From positions 289,649 through 353,648 of the forward strand of contig NZ_PDHM01000016.1 in assembly GCF_002573715.1 (NCBI RefSeq): DNA of 64,000 nucleotides. Reading direction: 5' to 3'. Below, piece after piece: positions 9,239 through 18,941 of this stretch. Made by a program: the position numbers and the translations under genes. The stretch's first letter is position 1, and each line of letters begins with the position of its first letter. Source of the DNA: Paenibacillus sp. EZ-K15. Lineage in GTDB: Bacteria > Bacillota > Bacilli > Paenibacillales > Paenibacillaceae. The notes under the pieces are model-generated. The model was not told the origin of the DNA. It ran no database searches and saw only the letters and a list, made by a program, of their open reading frames with translations.

Positions 9239-9760
9239 ATGATGATTCTTGGCGATTTGAGCAAATGGGAGAAAGAGAAATGGGCATATGCCCCAATTCT
9301 GCACAAAGCAGTGGATTACTTGCGCACGACAGATTTGGAGAATGCTGATATCGGGACGTATAGCCTTCTTGGGGATGACATGTTCGCTATGATTCAACAA
9401 GCCAACACCGTGGTTCCGCAGGAACGTAAATCGGAGCATCACGCCAAGTATATCGACGTTCAAATGGTTGTGACAGGAGAAGAGATTCATATCGTTGCCA
9501 GACAATCCGAGCTGAACGTTCCGGTCGAGGATCAATTATTGTCCGACAGGGATTATGCCTTGTACGAAAGGGTTGAGAATGAATTCGAATTGCCGTTAAA
9601 ACCAGGCATGTTCGTCATTTATTTCCCTGATGACCTTCACCGACCAGTTTGCAGCCAGACTGGCGGTAATGTGACGAAACGCGTGGTCATAAAAATCAAT
9701 AAGGATCTCCTGCAAACAAACGGTGAGAACCTGAACCTGAATCTGAATCATCTGCTGTAG
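9239..9760 (+). CDS. YhcH/YjgK/YiaL family protein (cupin-like, possible sugar anomerase)
   Basis: 173 residues of the YhcH/YjgK/YiaL (DUF386) family. Members are small beta-barrel proteins found in sialic acid and 2,3-diketogulonate operons, and some act as N-acetylneuraminate anomerases. Visible features are the ERKSEHHAKYIDVQ block and FVIYFPDDLHRP, which carry the conserved His and Glu residues of the metal site. Two ATGs (9239 and 9242) sit after GAGGGAGGG; the first is used. A lyase of the sialic-acid-lyase type lies 2 kb downstream and a sialidase-fold protein 9 kb downstream. The gene converges on the AraC regulator gene with a 24-base gap. Confidence 0.88.
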   Translation: MMILGDLSKWEKEKWAYAPILHKAVDYLRTTDLENADIGTYSLLGDDMFAMIQQANTVVPQERKSEHHAKYIDVQMVVTGEEIHIVARQSELNVPVEDQLLSDRDYALYERVENEFELPLKPGMFVIYFPDDLHRPVCSQTGGNVTKRVVIKINKDLLQTNGENLNLNLNHLL

Positions 9761-9784
9761 GTACTTCAATCCTCTGATGGCATT

Positions 9785-10675
9785 TTATTTCTTGTGTCTC
9801 CCTGTACGATGAGATATCCGGTATTCTTTGGGAGATGCTCCCTTGGTTTTCTGGAAAATCCGCGCAAAACTGGAGTAGGAGCCGAAACCAGACTCCTCGG
9901 CAATGTCTGCGATCTGCATCTCCGTAGCATGCAACAACGAACATGCATGGCGGACACGAAGCTCGTGAAGCAGGTCAATGAAGTGAATGCCATATTGGCG
10001 GGTAAATAATTCGCTTAGGGATGAGGGGTGAATGCCAAATCGCTCGGATAAATCCGTGAGATGAAGAGGCTCCAAGTAATGCTCGTGAATATAACGAATT
10101 ATAGGCCAAATCGAGCGAGACTTCGATATCGAAATCTGGGACGACGTACAGGTCGATATATTCGTTACGGCCTGCAGGCTGCTTCGTGCAAACTGGGTTA
10201 ACACCCGCTGTAGGTTTGCTTTTAACATTACCGTTGCAAATGGCATCGGCTTCTCGTATTCATTCCAGAGCGAAGTGAAGATTTGCCGCATTTCATCAAA
10301 CAGACAACCTTCAAAATAAACGAAAGTATTCCTTTCGTCGGCGGCATTGCCTAACAGGATATCATGCAATCCGGCATCCAATTCTCCAAGCTCCAAGATG
10401 ACATCCAAAGGAAAATTGCAAATATATAAATCGAGAGGATCGTTCGGATCAGAGACGATTTCATGCACTTGGTATGGAAGCAGCAGTACTATGATGCCGG
10501 GCAGCATATCATGAGTGGCGCCATTAATGGTTTCTGTACCTTGACCGTTAAGCACCAAGGTCAGTTCTACGAAATCGTGACGATGAGAAGGTGTCTTCAA
10601 CTGCAGCTTTCGTTTCATAAAGAAAGGGAAGCTGGCGTTCATATTAGGATATTCGAATAGATACTTCGGATACAT
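9785..10675 (-). CDS. AraC-family transcriptional regulator with N-terminal cupin
   Basis: 296 residues. The N-terminal half is a cupin-like sensor (HRHDFVELTLVLNGQG, LLPYQVHEI). The C-terminal 100 residues are the double helix-turn-helix of AraC proteins (LTDLSERFGIHPSSLSELF and IADIAEESGFGSYSSFARIF). The start at 10675 is chosen because GGGGGTAGGAG stands directly before that ATG; the longer upstream extension looks non-coding. It is transcribed away from the dehydrogenase gene, with 128 bases between the two starts. It probably controls both flanking gene sets in response to a pathway sugar. Confidence 0.88.
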   Translation of the reverse strand: MYPKYLFEYPNMNASFPFFMKRKLQLKTPSHRHDFVELTLVLNGQGTETINGATHDMLPGIIVLLLPYQVHEIVSDPNDPLDLYICNFPLDVILELGELDAGLHDILLGNAADERNTFVYFEGCLFDEMRQIFTSLWNEYEKPMPFATVMLKANLQRVLTQFARSSLQAVTNISTCTSSQISISKSRSIWPIIRYIHEHYLEPLHLTDLSERFGIHPSSLSELFTRQYGIHFIDLLHELRVRHACSLLHATEMQIADIAEESGFGSYSSFARIFQKTKGASPKEYRISHRTGRHKK

Positions 10676-10803
10676 GCTCCTACCCCCTATTCCAGATACT
10701 GTTATTATATCAAAAGCATGAAAGTAGGATAGGAGAAACATGAATGAGAGACACGGATTGATCTTCAAAGAGAATTTTGGATAGCGATTGGAGGAAATTG
10801 AAT

Positions 10804-11766
10804 ATGAAAATCGTTGTGCTGGATGGATATCGACTAAACCCCGGCGATTTGAGCTGGGATGAATTGATCAAACTTGGAGAAGTCAAGATATTTGATCGTA
10901 CCCCTGATGATAAGATTCTCGAGCGTGCTCAAGGAGCTCAGGCGCTGTTGACCAACAAAACGCCACTGTCTGCGACTACGCTGCAGCAGCTGCCGGATTT
11001 ACGCTATATCGGCGTTCTTGCTACAGGCTATGATGTGATTGACGTAACAGCAGCTGCTCCCCAACAAGTGGTGGTTACGAATGTACCAAGCTATGGAACC
11101 GATTCTGTTGCTCAATTTGTTTTTGCACTACTGTTTGAGCTTTGCCATCAGGTCGGACAACATGCAAGTTCTGTACAACAGGGGGCATGGACGGCAAATC
11201 CAGATTGGTGTTATTGGGAAACTCCGTTAATTGAACTAGCTGGTAAAACGATGGGGATCATCGGAGCAGGGAGGATAGGCATGCAAACGGCTCGAGTTGC
11301 TCATGCGTTAGGGATGAAAGTGATCGCTATAAATGGAAAAGGGGAAACGGATCGTGATGTCCCTTTTGACGGCTTCCGATGGACTTCCAGGGATGAACTA
11401 TTCCGGAATTCAGACGTGGTCAGCCTGCATTGTCCACTAACGGCAGAGACAGAATTCATTATAAACAAAAAACATTTAGGTTTGATGAAATCTAATGCAT
11501 TTCTCATTAATGTTGCTCGCGGGAAACTGGTGAACGAGATCGATCTTGCTCAAGCGTTGAATGAGCGAAGAATTGCTGGAGCTGCGCTTGATGTCCTTTC
11601 CACGGAGCCTCCTGCTTCAGACAATCCGTTGCTTCATGCACCCCATTGTATCATTACCCCGCATATCGCTTGGGCAACGAGGGAAGCCCGCGGCAGACTG
11701 CTTCAGACAGCTGTGGATAATGTGCGATCCTTCCTGGACGGAAAGCCTCAGAACGTTGTCCATTGA
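10804..11766 (+). CDS. D-isomer-specific 2-hydroxyacid dehydrogenase (hydroxypyruvate/glyoxylate reductase type)
   Basis: 320 residues, usual length. The NAD-binding fold is marked by GIIGAGRIG. The catalytic Arg is in NVARGKLV, the Glu in LSTEPP and the His in ITPHIAWAT, so the active site looks complete. It interconverts a 2-hydroxy acid and its oxo acid. The ATG at 10804 follows TTGGAGGAAATTGA; the in-frame ATG at 10777 lacks a good ribosome binding site. The aldolase gene starts 52 bases downstream. It may reduce or oxidise a product of the aldolases in this block; the natural substrate cannot be read from sequence. Confidence 0.9.
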   Translation: MKIVVLDGYRLNPGDLSWDELIKLGEVKIFDRTPDDKILERAQGAQALLTNKTPLSATTLQQLPDLRYIGVLATGYDVIDVTAAAPQQVVVTNVPSYGTDSVAQFVFALLFELCHQVGQHASSVQQGAWTANPDWCYWETPLIELAGKTMGIIGAGRIGMQTARVAHALGMKVIAINGKGETDRDVPFDGFRWTSRDELFRNSDVVSLHCPLTAETEFIINKKHLGLMKSNAFLINVARGKLVNEIDLAQALNERRIAGAALDVLSTEPPASDNPLLHAPHCIITPHIAWATREARGRLLQTAVDNVRSFLDGKPQNVVH

Positions 11767-11818
11767 GAGATTTTCAAAATAATAAGCCGATCATCGAAAG
11801 GATATAGGTGAACCAGAA

Positions 11819-12727
11819 ATGTTGACATTAGATCAATTCAAAGGAATTATTCCGGCATTAATTACGCCTTATGATCAGGAGGGAAGGATCAGCGAGTCAG
11901 CTACCCGCAAGCTTGTTCGTCATTTGCTGGATAAACAGGTGGACGGCTTTTATTTAAGCGGAAGCACGGGCGAAGGGTTTCTTCAGACTACCCGCGAACG
12001 CCAGTCGTTTCTCGAAATCGTGGTAGACGAGGTTCAAGGAGCTGTACCCGTTATTGCACATGTTGGGGCGATGGACACGGCTACCTGCATCGAGCTTACG
12101 AAGCATGCTGCACGATCGGGTGCAGATGCCGTATCGTCGGTTGCGCCGTTTTATTACAAGCATGGTCAAGAGCAAGTGCGTGGGCATTATCTCGATATTG
12201 CTACAGCTGCCGACATTCCGCTCATTTTATACCACTTTCCTGCTATGACGGGGGTACAATCGACCGTTCGGTTTTATGAAGAGCTCTCCAAGGTAGAGAA
12301 CATTATTGGGGTCAAATTTACATCCAAAGATACGTTCGAGCTTCAGCAATTGATCGAAGCGTGCGGTCCGAACTTTCGCGTGTTTAACGGCCCGGACGAG
12401 TGTTTGCTGGCGGGGTTGGCGATGGGCTGCTGCGGTGCCATTGGGAGTACATACAATATCATGCCGGAATTATTCTCCGATTTGTACCGTAGGTTCCAAA
12501 TGGGGGACTTGATAGCAGCCCGCGCACTGCAAGTCCAAGCGAACAGCGTCATCGCGGAGCTGATGAAGTACGATTTTATCGCTTTTGAAAGGGAAATCCT
12601 GCATTTGCAAGGAATTGAAGTAGGAGCGCCGAGAAAACCAATTCAACAATTGTCTATGGGGGAGCGGAACCAAATCCGCCTATTTGCACAACAATTCGAT
12701 TTCTTGAAGGTAACTACCAATACCTGA
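11819..12727 (+). CDS. DapA-superfamily aldolase, N-acetylneuraminate lyase type
   Basis: 302 residues forming a TIM-barrel class I aldolase. Signatures are SGSTGEGF, the tyrosine in LILYHFPAMTG, the Schiff-base lysine in IIGVKFTSKD, GAIGSTYN and the C-terminal GAPRKP. These fit the N-acetylneuraminate lyase branch better than dihydrodipicolinate synthase. The enzyme should split a 2-oxo-3-deoxy sugar acid into pyruvate and an aldehyde sugar. With a YhcH-like protein upstream and a sialidase-fold protein downstream, a sialic acid or similar nonulosonate is a likely substrate, but the usual partners NanE and NanK are not in the window. A terminator follows. Confidence 0.87.
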   Translation: MLTLDQFKGIIPALITPYDQEGRISESATRKLVRHLLDKQVDGFYLSGSTGEGFLQTTRERQSFLEIVVDEVQGAVPVIAHVGAMDTATCIELTKHAARSGADAVSSVAPFYYKHGQEQVRGHYLDIATAADIPLILYHFPAMTGVQSTVRFYEELSKVENIIGVKFTSKDTFELQQLIEACGPNFRVFNGPDECLLAGLAMGCCGAIGSTYNIMPELFSDLYRRFQMGDLIAARALQVQANSVIAELMKYDFIAFEREILHLQGIEVGAPRKPIQQLSMGERNQIRLFAQQFDFLKVTTNT

Positions 12728-12760
12728 CGAGAGATGATATAAAATAAATATTTCTTATCA

Positions 12761-12785
12761 AGCACACCTTCGGTGTGCTATTTTT
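12761..12785 (+). terminator. Terminator after the aldolase gene
   Basis: AGCACACC at 12761-12768 and GGTGTGCT at 12772-12779 form a tight stem, followed by ATTTTT. It separates the enzyme genes from the sensor and transporter genes. Confidence 0.88.
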
Positions 12786-12878
12786 ACCATATAGTCAGGA
12801 CAAGATGTTCTCAAAATGATCTTAATAAAAAACGATGTGCTGCGTAAATTTTGATTACATAAGGAAAGGTGCGTCGGG

Positions 12879-15107
12879 ATGCGAAAACAATGGTATTACC
12901 GGTTGCTTTTGTCTTATCTTCCGATCTTCGTCGTCGCTTCCTCCATCGTTGTTCTCATTTCCATTATGACGGTACGATTAACGATCGGAAATGAAGCTAA
13001 CCGGGTAAATGAGGTAGCAACGAAGCAAATGCTCCAAAGCGTTGATGACGCGCTGCGTTCCATCGATCAATTAATCGTAAAAGAAATTCTCAACAGTGTG
13101 ACCTTCGATAAATTTTTCGATCCAGCAAAGGAAACGAACAAATATTTGGATTCGATTGAAATGAGTGAACGAATTCGAAATATCATTCACGCGACGCCTT
13201 TGATCGACTCGCTATACTTGTACCGTTTCAGAGATCAAATCGTGTTGACGAGAGATGAAAGAATATCGATCGATCAATTCCCGGATCGAGACTTTCTGAT
13301 GGAGGTCATCCATCAACATTCCAAGTCGAAATGGTCCAATTTGCGGAAAGTTTCGGAAATCAATGCTTATTCTAGCGAAAGCGTGACCCGCAACGTATTG
13401 ACGCTTACCAGCAAAGTTCCGACCATTTCCGGGGGACAAGGGCTTATCGTCGTGAATGTCCGTCCTTATGCGATTGAATCGATGATCGAGCAAATGGCTA
13501 ATGCCCAATACAGTCATCTAGACTTTGTAGATAAAGAGAACGTTCCGATTGCTTCCATTGGAGAGCGTGAAGATGCGGCCTGGGCAAAAAATGTCCATTC
13601 CTTTTCGGTATCTTCGGAATATACGGGATGGAGCATGCACAGTTCGGTGAACAACTCTATGGTGTATGGCTTCAGTTCGACTATTTTTTATGTTTGTTAC
13701 GGGTTGTGGTTGCTTGTCATTGCATTCGGCGCTTATTGGATGTATGCGATTACCCGCATAAATTACAAACCGATCGAAGCGCTGACAGATCGCTTGGAGC
13801 GCTTCAAATCGCAAAAAAGTATACAGCTGCTTGGAGGCGAGAAACGCAACGATTTTGACTTTATTGAAGAGGCCATCGATCAATTGATCGATCAATTCAA
13901 TGGTCAGCAGATGCTGCGGAACGAAAATGTAAAATACCGGCATACAAAGCTGCTTCTGGATCTGCTTGAAGGTAATCTCGTCAATCGAGACGATGAGTTA
14001 ATCGCCACCATGTTTGAACAACACGATCAAGCTCGTGTTGCCTTGGCTGAAATCGATCGTTATTCCAACTTTATGGCGCGATATAATAAGCGGGATCAAT
14101 TTTTATTGAAATATGCGATTTTACGCGTATTCCAAGAGGTAGCGGAGAAGCATCACTCTCGGGTATGGACAGAATGGATACAAGGAAACCATATGGTTGT
14201 TTTGTTTCAATCAGGCAATCCGACTTCTAAAGTCGAAGCGATTTCGCAAGAAGTTTGCGAATGGATTCAAGGGAACCTGGATATGACGATTACCATCGGT
14301 ATCGGATCGTTAGCACAGGAGATCCATGAAATTGCTGACTCCTATAAGGCGGCGATGCATTCTGTCAAAATGAAGTTTAAGTTTGGCAGCAATCGAATCA
14401 TCTTCTCGGATCAAATTCAGCAGCTGAAGGAAGAGGAACTGATCGTACAGCCGCAATCCCTTCGGAGTATCGCCCAAACCTTCCGGCAAGGCGATTCCGG
14501 ATGGGCTGTAAAAATTCAAGAGTTCGTACGACAGACGTCGGAAGCCAGCATGTCCAAAGATAGCGTTCTTAACCTGTTGAAGCTTATTTTGTTCTCCATG
14601 GATCGTGAAATGAGCGAAACGGCAACAGATCTCAAGGAGATTTGGAAGAGAGGACTGAACTCCCTAAATGAAGGGTTGGAACCGCTGGAGACGGAGGCCG
14701 AGCTGTACCCGTATTTCTATGCACAATTACACGCCACCTTTGATGAAATGAACAAACGTAAGGAAGAGGACTCTCAAACGGCACTGATCTATAAAATTAA
14801 AGCCTACTTGGAAGAGCATTATGCAGATTCCAATCTTTCCATGACAGGGATTGGGGAGCTGTTTCAAATCAACTCCAGCTTTATGAGCCGTATTTTCAAA
14901 GAAGAGATCGGCATGAATATGATGGATTACCTTGTGCTGACGAGAGTCGAAAGGGCAAAGCAGCTGCTCAGAGACACCCGGGATACGGTTCAAAGCATCG
15001 CGGGTCAGGTGGGGTACCTTCATACGATATCATTTATTCGCGTTTTCAAAAAGTCGACGGGACTTACACCTGGAGAATACAGAAAAATATCGACGGAATC
15101 TCCATGA
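12879..15107 (+). CDS. Membrane-bound AraC-family sensor-regulator
   Basis: 742 residues. One membrane helix near residues 10-32 and a second near 270-290 flank an extracellular sensor region, followed by a HAMP-like segment, a middle domain and an AraC-type DNA-binding domain at the C-terminus (LSMTGIGELFQINSSFMSRIF and VQSIAGQVGYLHTISFIRVF). This one-component layout is common in Paenibacillus beside LplB-type sugar importers and usually controls the adjacent transporter. The ATG follows AAGGAAAGGTG. A terminator separates it from the permease genes. The inducer is probably the sugar moved by the next three gene products. Confidence 0.9.
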   Translation: MRKQWYYRLLLSYLPIFVVASSIVVLISIMTVRLTIGNEANRVNEVATKQMLQSVDDALRSIDQLIVKEILNSVTFDKFFDPAKETNKYLDSIEMSERIRNIIHATPLIDSLYLYRFRDQIVLTRDERISIDQFPDRDFLMEVIHQHSKSKWSNLRKVSEINAYSSESVTRNVLTLTSKVPTISGGQGLIVVNVRPYAIESMIEQMANAQYSHLDFVDKENVPIASIGEREDAAWAKNVHSFSVSSEYTGWSMHSSVNNSMVYGFSSTIFYVCYGLWLLVIAFGAYWMYAITRINYKPIEALTDRLERFKSQKSIQLLGGEKRNDFDFIEEAIDQLIDQFNGQQMLRNENVKYRHTKLLLDLLEGNLVNRDDELIATMFEQHDQARVALAEIDRYSNFMARYNKRDQFLLKYAILRVFQEVAEKHHSRVWTEWIQGNHMVVLFQSGNPTSKVEAISQEVCEWIQGNLDMTITIGIGSLAQEIHEIADSYKAAMHSVKMKFKFGSNRIIFSDQIQQLKEEELIVQPQSLRSIAQTFRQGDSGWAVKIQEFVRQTSEASMSKDSVLNLLKLILFSMDREMSETATDLKEIWKRGLNSLNEGLEPLETEAELYPYFYAQLHATFDEMNKRKEEDSQTALIYKIKAYLEEHYADSNLSMTGIGELFQINSSFMSRIFKEEIGMNMMDYLVLTRVERAKQLLRDTRDTVQSIAGQVGYLHTISFIRVFKKSTGLTPGEYRKISTESP

Positions 15108-15166
15108 AGACGGTTCCTTACATGCGTTATACGGATCTATCTACACAATAAAAAAAGGTATATTAG

Positions 15167-15219
15167 GCTTCACTCAACTTTCGAAGAGGGCTTCGAAAGG
15201 CTTGAGGGAAGCTTTTTTT
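15167..15219 (+). terminator. Terminator before the ABC importer genes
   Basis: A long imperfect stem: GCTTC pairs with GAAGC at the base, and CTTTCGAAG pairs with CTTCGAAAG around an AGGG loop near 15178-15200. It ends in a run of seven T from 15213. Confidence 0.85.
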
Positions 15220-15346
15220 GCGCCTGATCTATGAAGAAAAAAGGTGTATATTGTGCCAGAACGCGGTTCTCCGTTATATTGGGGACACTTCAACAAACGA
15301 TCCTGCATATATGGGCAATCAAAATGGAAAAGAAGGGGCTAACAAA

Positions 15347-16294
15347 ATGAAAATAGCAGCCGTGGCAGAGAAAAAACACATCCCTACACACACGGAACGA
15401 AGGAAAATATGGAGATCGAATATTCCCCTCTGGATCTTGTTTCTACCTGTATTGATCTACTTCATCGTATTCAAATATATACCGATTGGGGGGATCATTA
15501 TTGCGTTCAAGGATTACAATCTCCGTGAAGGCATATGGAACAGCCCGTGGGCCGGGTTTACCTATTTCGAAATGCTGTGGAGCAGTCCTGACTTCATGAG
15601 AGTGTTCCGTAATACGTTATTAATCAGCATACTTGGCTTTGTGATCGGTTTTCCTTTTCCCATCCTCCTCGCCATCTTGTTAAATGAGATTCGTAGAAGG
15701 TGGTACAAAAAGGTCGTACAAACGCTGGTGTATTTGCCGCATTTTTTATCTATGGTTATCGTCACGGGAGTCATTGTTACGATATTTTCCTCAAGCGGAG
15801 CGATGAATACATTTCTGCATGCGATGATGGGCACGGAGGAACCGTTTCCTTTCTTATATAAAATCCCGAGCTGGCTAGCCATCTATTTCGGCTCAGGCAT
15901 TTGGCAGGAAGCCGGATTCTCCGCCATCATTTACTTAGCTGCCTTATCTTCGCTCAATCCTTCTTTGTATGAAGCAGCCGCTATAGACGGGGCACCGAAA
16001 TGGAGACAAGTGTGGCACATTACGCTGCCGGGAATTCGCTCCACGATCATCGTGATGTTCATTTTGCAAATGGGGAAGCTGATCGATGTCGGGTTCGATA
16101 AAGTGTATATGTTGTCCAATCCGGCCGTTTCCGAGGTAGGCGATGTCATTTCGACGTTTGTGTACCGCGTGGGGCTTCAGGGTGGCCAATTCAGTTTTAC
16201 GGCGGCAGTCGGACTTTTCGAGTCGGTTATCGGTTTAGTTCTTGTACTGACTGCGAATACGATAGCCCGCAAATTTGACCAAGGGTTGTTCTGA
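15347..16294 (+). CDS. ABC sugar transporter permease, LplB type
   Basis: 315 residues with about six membrane helices. The binding-protein-dependent permease loop appears as EAAAIDGAPKWRQVWHITLPGI, which docks the ATPase. The ATG at 15347 follows AAGGGG; the longer upstream frame overlaps the terminator region and is not used. This is the first of three import genes and is separated by 22 bases from the second permease. Like most such Paenibacillus and Bacillus operons it lacks an ATPase gene, so a shared MsmX-like ATPase elsewhere is expected. Confidence 0.92.
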   Translation: MKIAAVAEKKHIPTHTERRKIWRSNIPLWILFLPVLIYFIVFKYIPIGGIIIAFKDYNLREGIWNSPWAGFTYFEMLWSSPDFMRVFRNTLLISILGFVIGFPFPILLAILLNEIRRRWYKKVVQTLVYLPHFLSMVIVTGVIVTIFSSSGAMNTFLHAMMGTEEPFPFLYKIPSWLAIYFGSGIWQEAGFSAIIYLAALSSLNPSLYEAAAIDGAPKWRQVWHITLPGIRSTIIVMFILQMGKLIDVGFDKVYMLSNPAVSEVGDVISTFVYRVGLQGGQFSFTAAVGLFESVIGLVLVLTANTIARKFDQGLF

Positions 16295-16316
16295 TTTTAA
16301 GAGGGGGTACACAGGA

Positions 16317-17192
16317 ATGAGGCCTACACCAAGCGAAAAAATATTTTACAGTATCAATGCATTGTTTTTGGGACTATGGGCGTTAACCGCATTAGTTCCT
16401 CTGCTTCATATTGTGTCGCTGTCGTTCAGCAGCAATCACGCGATTTTGGCCGGTAAAGTGTTTATATGGCCTGTGGAGTTCAGCTTTGACTCTTACAAAG
16501 CTTTGCTGAAAGGAACGCGTGTGCCTGACGCATTTGTGAACAGCCTGATCATTACTGGAGTCGGTGTGGCACTAAATATGCTCTTTACGATATTAGCGGC
16601 GTACCCGCTATCGAAGAAGTATTTTTTCGGGCGGCGATTCATGACGATGTTGATCATCTTCACGATGCTTTTCTCCGGGGGGATTATACCTGGCTATTTA
16701 TTAGTGAAGTCGCTCGGGATGATCGATTCTTATTGGGCGATCTGGCTTCCCGGTCTTGTCAGCGCTTACAATATGCTGATTATGAAAACGTTCTTTGAGA
16801 ACCTTCCCGAAGAATTGCTAGATTCGGCCCGGATGGATGGATGCGGTGAATGGAGATTAGCGGTTCAAATCGTGCTGCCGTTATCCGCTCCCGTTCTAGC
16901 GACCCTGGCTTTGTTTTACGGGGTGAGTCACTGGAACTCGTTTATGAATGTGCTCATCTATATAAATGATTCAAGCAAGTATAACCTTTCCGTTCTCATC
17001 CAGCAGATGGTCGCACAATCGAGTCTGATGAACGAACTTCAAAATTTACAGGAAGAAGACAGGCAAATGCTGACGCCGGAATCGATTCGCTCAGCCGGAA
17101 TGACCGTGATGTTAATCCCGATGCTCGTCGTGTATCCGCTACTTCAAAAGCACTTTGTGAAGGGGGTGTTGATCGGCGCAGTAAAAGGATGA
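16317..17192 (+). CDS. ABC sugar transporter permease, YtcP/AraQ type
   Basis: 291 residues with six predicted membrane helices and the loop ELLDSARMDGCGEWRLAVQI that contacts the ATPase. The start at 16317 follows GAGGGGGTACACAGGA. It pairs with the upstream LplB-type permease to form the channel. The gene for the matching binding protein starts 46 bases downstream. Confidence 0.92.
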   Translation: MRPTPSEKIFYSINALFLGLWALTALVPLLHIVSLSFSSNHAILAGKVFIWPVEFSFDSYKALLKGTRVPDAFVNSLIITGVGVALNMLFTILAAYPLSKKYFFGRRFMTMLIIFTMLFSGGIIPGYLLVKSLGMIDSYWAIWLPGLVSAYNMLIMKTFFENLPEELLDSARMDGCGEWRLAVQIVLPLSAPVLATLALFYGVSHWNSFMNVLIYINDSSKYNLSVLIQQMVAQSSLMNELQNLQEEDRQMLTPESIRSAGMTVMLIPMLVVYPLLQKHFVKGVLIGAVKG

Positions 17193-17238
17193 GATTAGCG
17201 TGATGAGTTGATAAGAAAAGCAAACAGGAGGTCAATGT

Positions 17239-18867
17239 ATGAACACGAAAAGGAAGGTCGTATGGAAAATTGCCATCGTCGGTATGCTTGCGATCATCGC
17301 AGTAGGGTGCTCCAAAGGGGATCCGAACGGAAGCGAAAGCACCAAGGGAGATACATCGAAGCCACAGATTACAATCTCTGCGTACGATGCAGGCAATACA
17401 CCTCCGGAAGAAGGAACGATTGAGAAGAACAGATGGGTGACCTGGATGTCCGAGAACAGCCCTGCCCAGATTAAAGTTATCGCTATTCCAAGAACAGAGT
17501 CTGTTCAAAAATTCAATACATTGTTTGCCTCGGACTCCGCTCCTGACCTGATTCAGGAATTTAGCGGCGCGTTCCGCAACCAATTATATGATCAGAAATT
17601 AATTCTGCCTGTCGATGAATATGTCGAGAAATATAGTACGACTTACAAAAAGCTGCTCGAGGAATATCCTACATTGAAAAAAGCAGCTACGATGCCCGAT
17701 GGGAAAATGTACGGGTTCGGACGGATTAACGGTTTGCGACCGCACAATGTGTTGATGGTGAGAGCGGATTGGCTCAAAAAGCTGAATCTTTCCGTACCTC
17801 AAACGCCGGAAGAGCTCATCCTTGTTTTAAAAGCATTTCGCGATCAGGATCCGGATGGCAACAGTAAGAATGATACTATTGCGCTTGATATGGGTGCCCG
17901 TTCCATCCAGGTCCTCGACAGCATGTTCGGCAACGTAGGCTGGACGATTTCCGATGACAAGATGGTCTGGGATTGGGAAAGAGCCAGAGCGGCTGCTGCG
18001 TTCAAGAAGCAATTATACGATGAAGGGTTAATCGACAAAGATTATCTAACGAAAAAAGGATCCGGCTACATGGGACTATATGCGCAGGAAATTATCGCCG
18101 GAAAAATCGGAATGTGGGGTACGAGCGTCCATCAATCCGATATCGAAACATTTAAAGCGCTGAAAAAGGCCGATCCAAATGCAGAGTTGCAAGTCATTCC
18201 GCTTCCCGCGACCGTATTCGGACAGTTCAGCCCCATTTTGTCCAATCCGGTTCAAATCACTGGGATGATCAATGCAGGTGCCAAACATCCGGAAGCGGTT
18301 ATGGAATATGTTGATTTTATGGCAGCCAAGGAAACGGGTCAGACCTTGAAATATGGGATCAAGGGTGAAGATTGGAAGGAAGGCCCGAATGGGTGTCAAC
18401 AGTTCATCAATAAAGAAAAAACCGATCCAAAGATCAAATATACGGCTGCTTATACGATGCTCTTTTCGCCAATTGTAGAAGGTTCTTGCGGACAGTTTCA
18501 AGCAGCGTTGAATCCGAACGACCCGATAGAGAAGCAATATATGGACCTAATGAAGCAGGCGTACGAGATCTATTTAGACGAGAAGCATCCGATGCCTGAC
18601 TTTACGCACCCAGAACATGTGCCGGCCATGCCAGGGCAATTACAGACGTCATTTAACAATGCGACTAAAAATATCGGGGATATCTGGACCAAAGCCGTCA
18701 TATCTGGAAATTCTTATACGATGGATCAAGCATTTCAGGATGCAAAAAGCACTTGGGACAAAAACGATGGGAAAAATATAGAAGAATGGTATGCAAAGTG
18801 GTATCAGGACAACAAAACAAAAGCCTTTTTTACCAAAGACTTTTATGAGTTCAAGCTAAAATTCTAA
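17239..18867 (+). CDS. Extracellular solute-binding lipoprotein, LplA type
   Basis: 542 residues. It starts with a lipoprotein signal peptide (positive MNTKRK, hydrophobic core, lipobox IAVGC). The rest is a class I sugar-binding protein of the LplA family with the usual length. It should capture the sugar and deliver it to the two permeases upstream. The ATG follows AGGAGGTCAA. With the sialidase-fold protein, deacetylase and glycosidase next to it, the ligand may be an oligosaccharide set free by surface enzymes. The sequence alone does not show the ligand. Confidence 0.92.
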   Translation: MNTKRKVVWKIAIVGMLAIIAVGCSKGDPNGSESTKGDTSKPQITISAYDAGNTPPEEGTIEKNRWVTWMSENSPAQIKVIAIPRTESVQKFNTLFASDSAPDLIQEFSGAFRNQLYDQKLILPVDEYVEKYSTTYKKLLEEYPTLKKAATMPDGKMYGFGRINGLRPHNVLMVRADWLKKLNLSVPQTPEELILVLKAFRDQDPDGNSKNDTIALDMGARSIQVLDSMFGNVGWTISDDKMVWDWERARAAAAFKKQLYDEGLIDKDYLTKKGSGYMGLYAQEIIAGKIGMWGTSVHQSDIETFKALKKADPNAELQVIPLPATVFGQFSPILSNPVQITGMINAGAKHPEAVMEYVDFMAAKETGQTLKYGIKGEDWKEGPNGCQQFINKEKTDPKIKYTAAYTMLFSPIVEGSCGQFQAALNPNDPIEKQYMDLMKQAYEIYLDEKHPMPDFTHPEHVPAMPGQLQTSFNNATKNIGDIWTKAVISGNSYTMDQAFQDAKSTWDKNDGKNIEEWYAKWYQDNKTKAFFTKDFYEFKLKF

Positions 18868-18941
18868 TGGGTAACTAACGTGAAAGCAGGATGGATAGGT
18901 TGTCTACTACTGTCCTGCTGTCCATTGAACAGGAGGAAGAC

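Noticed and set aside
16996-17583. 195-codon frame on the minus strand
   Set aside because: It covers the end of a permease gene and the start of a binding-protein gene, both well supported on the plus strand.
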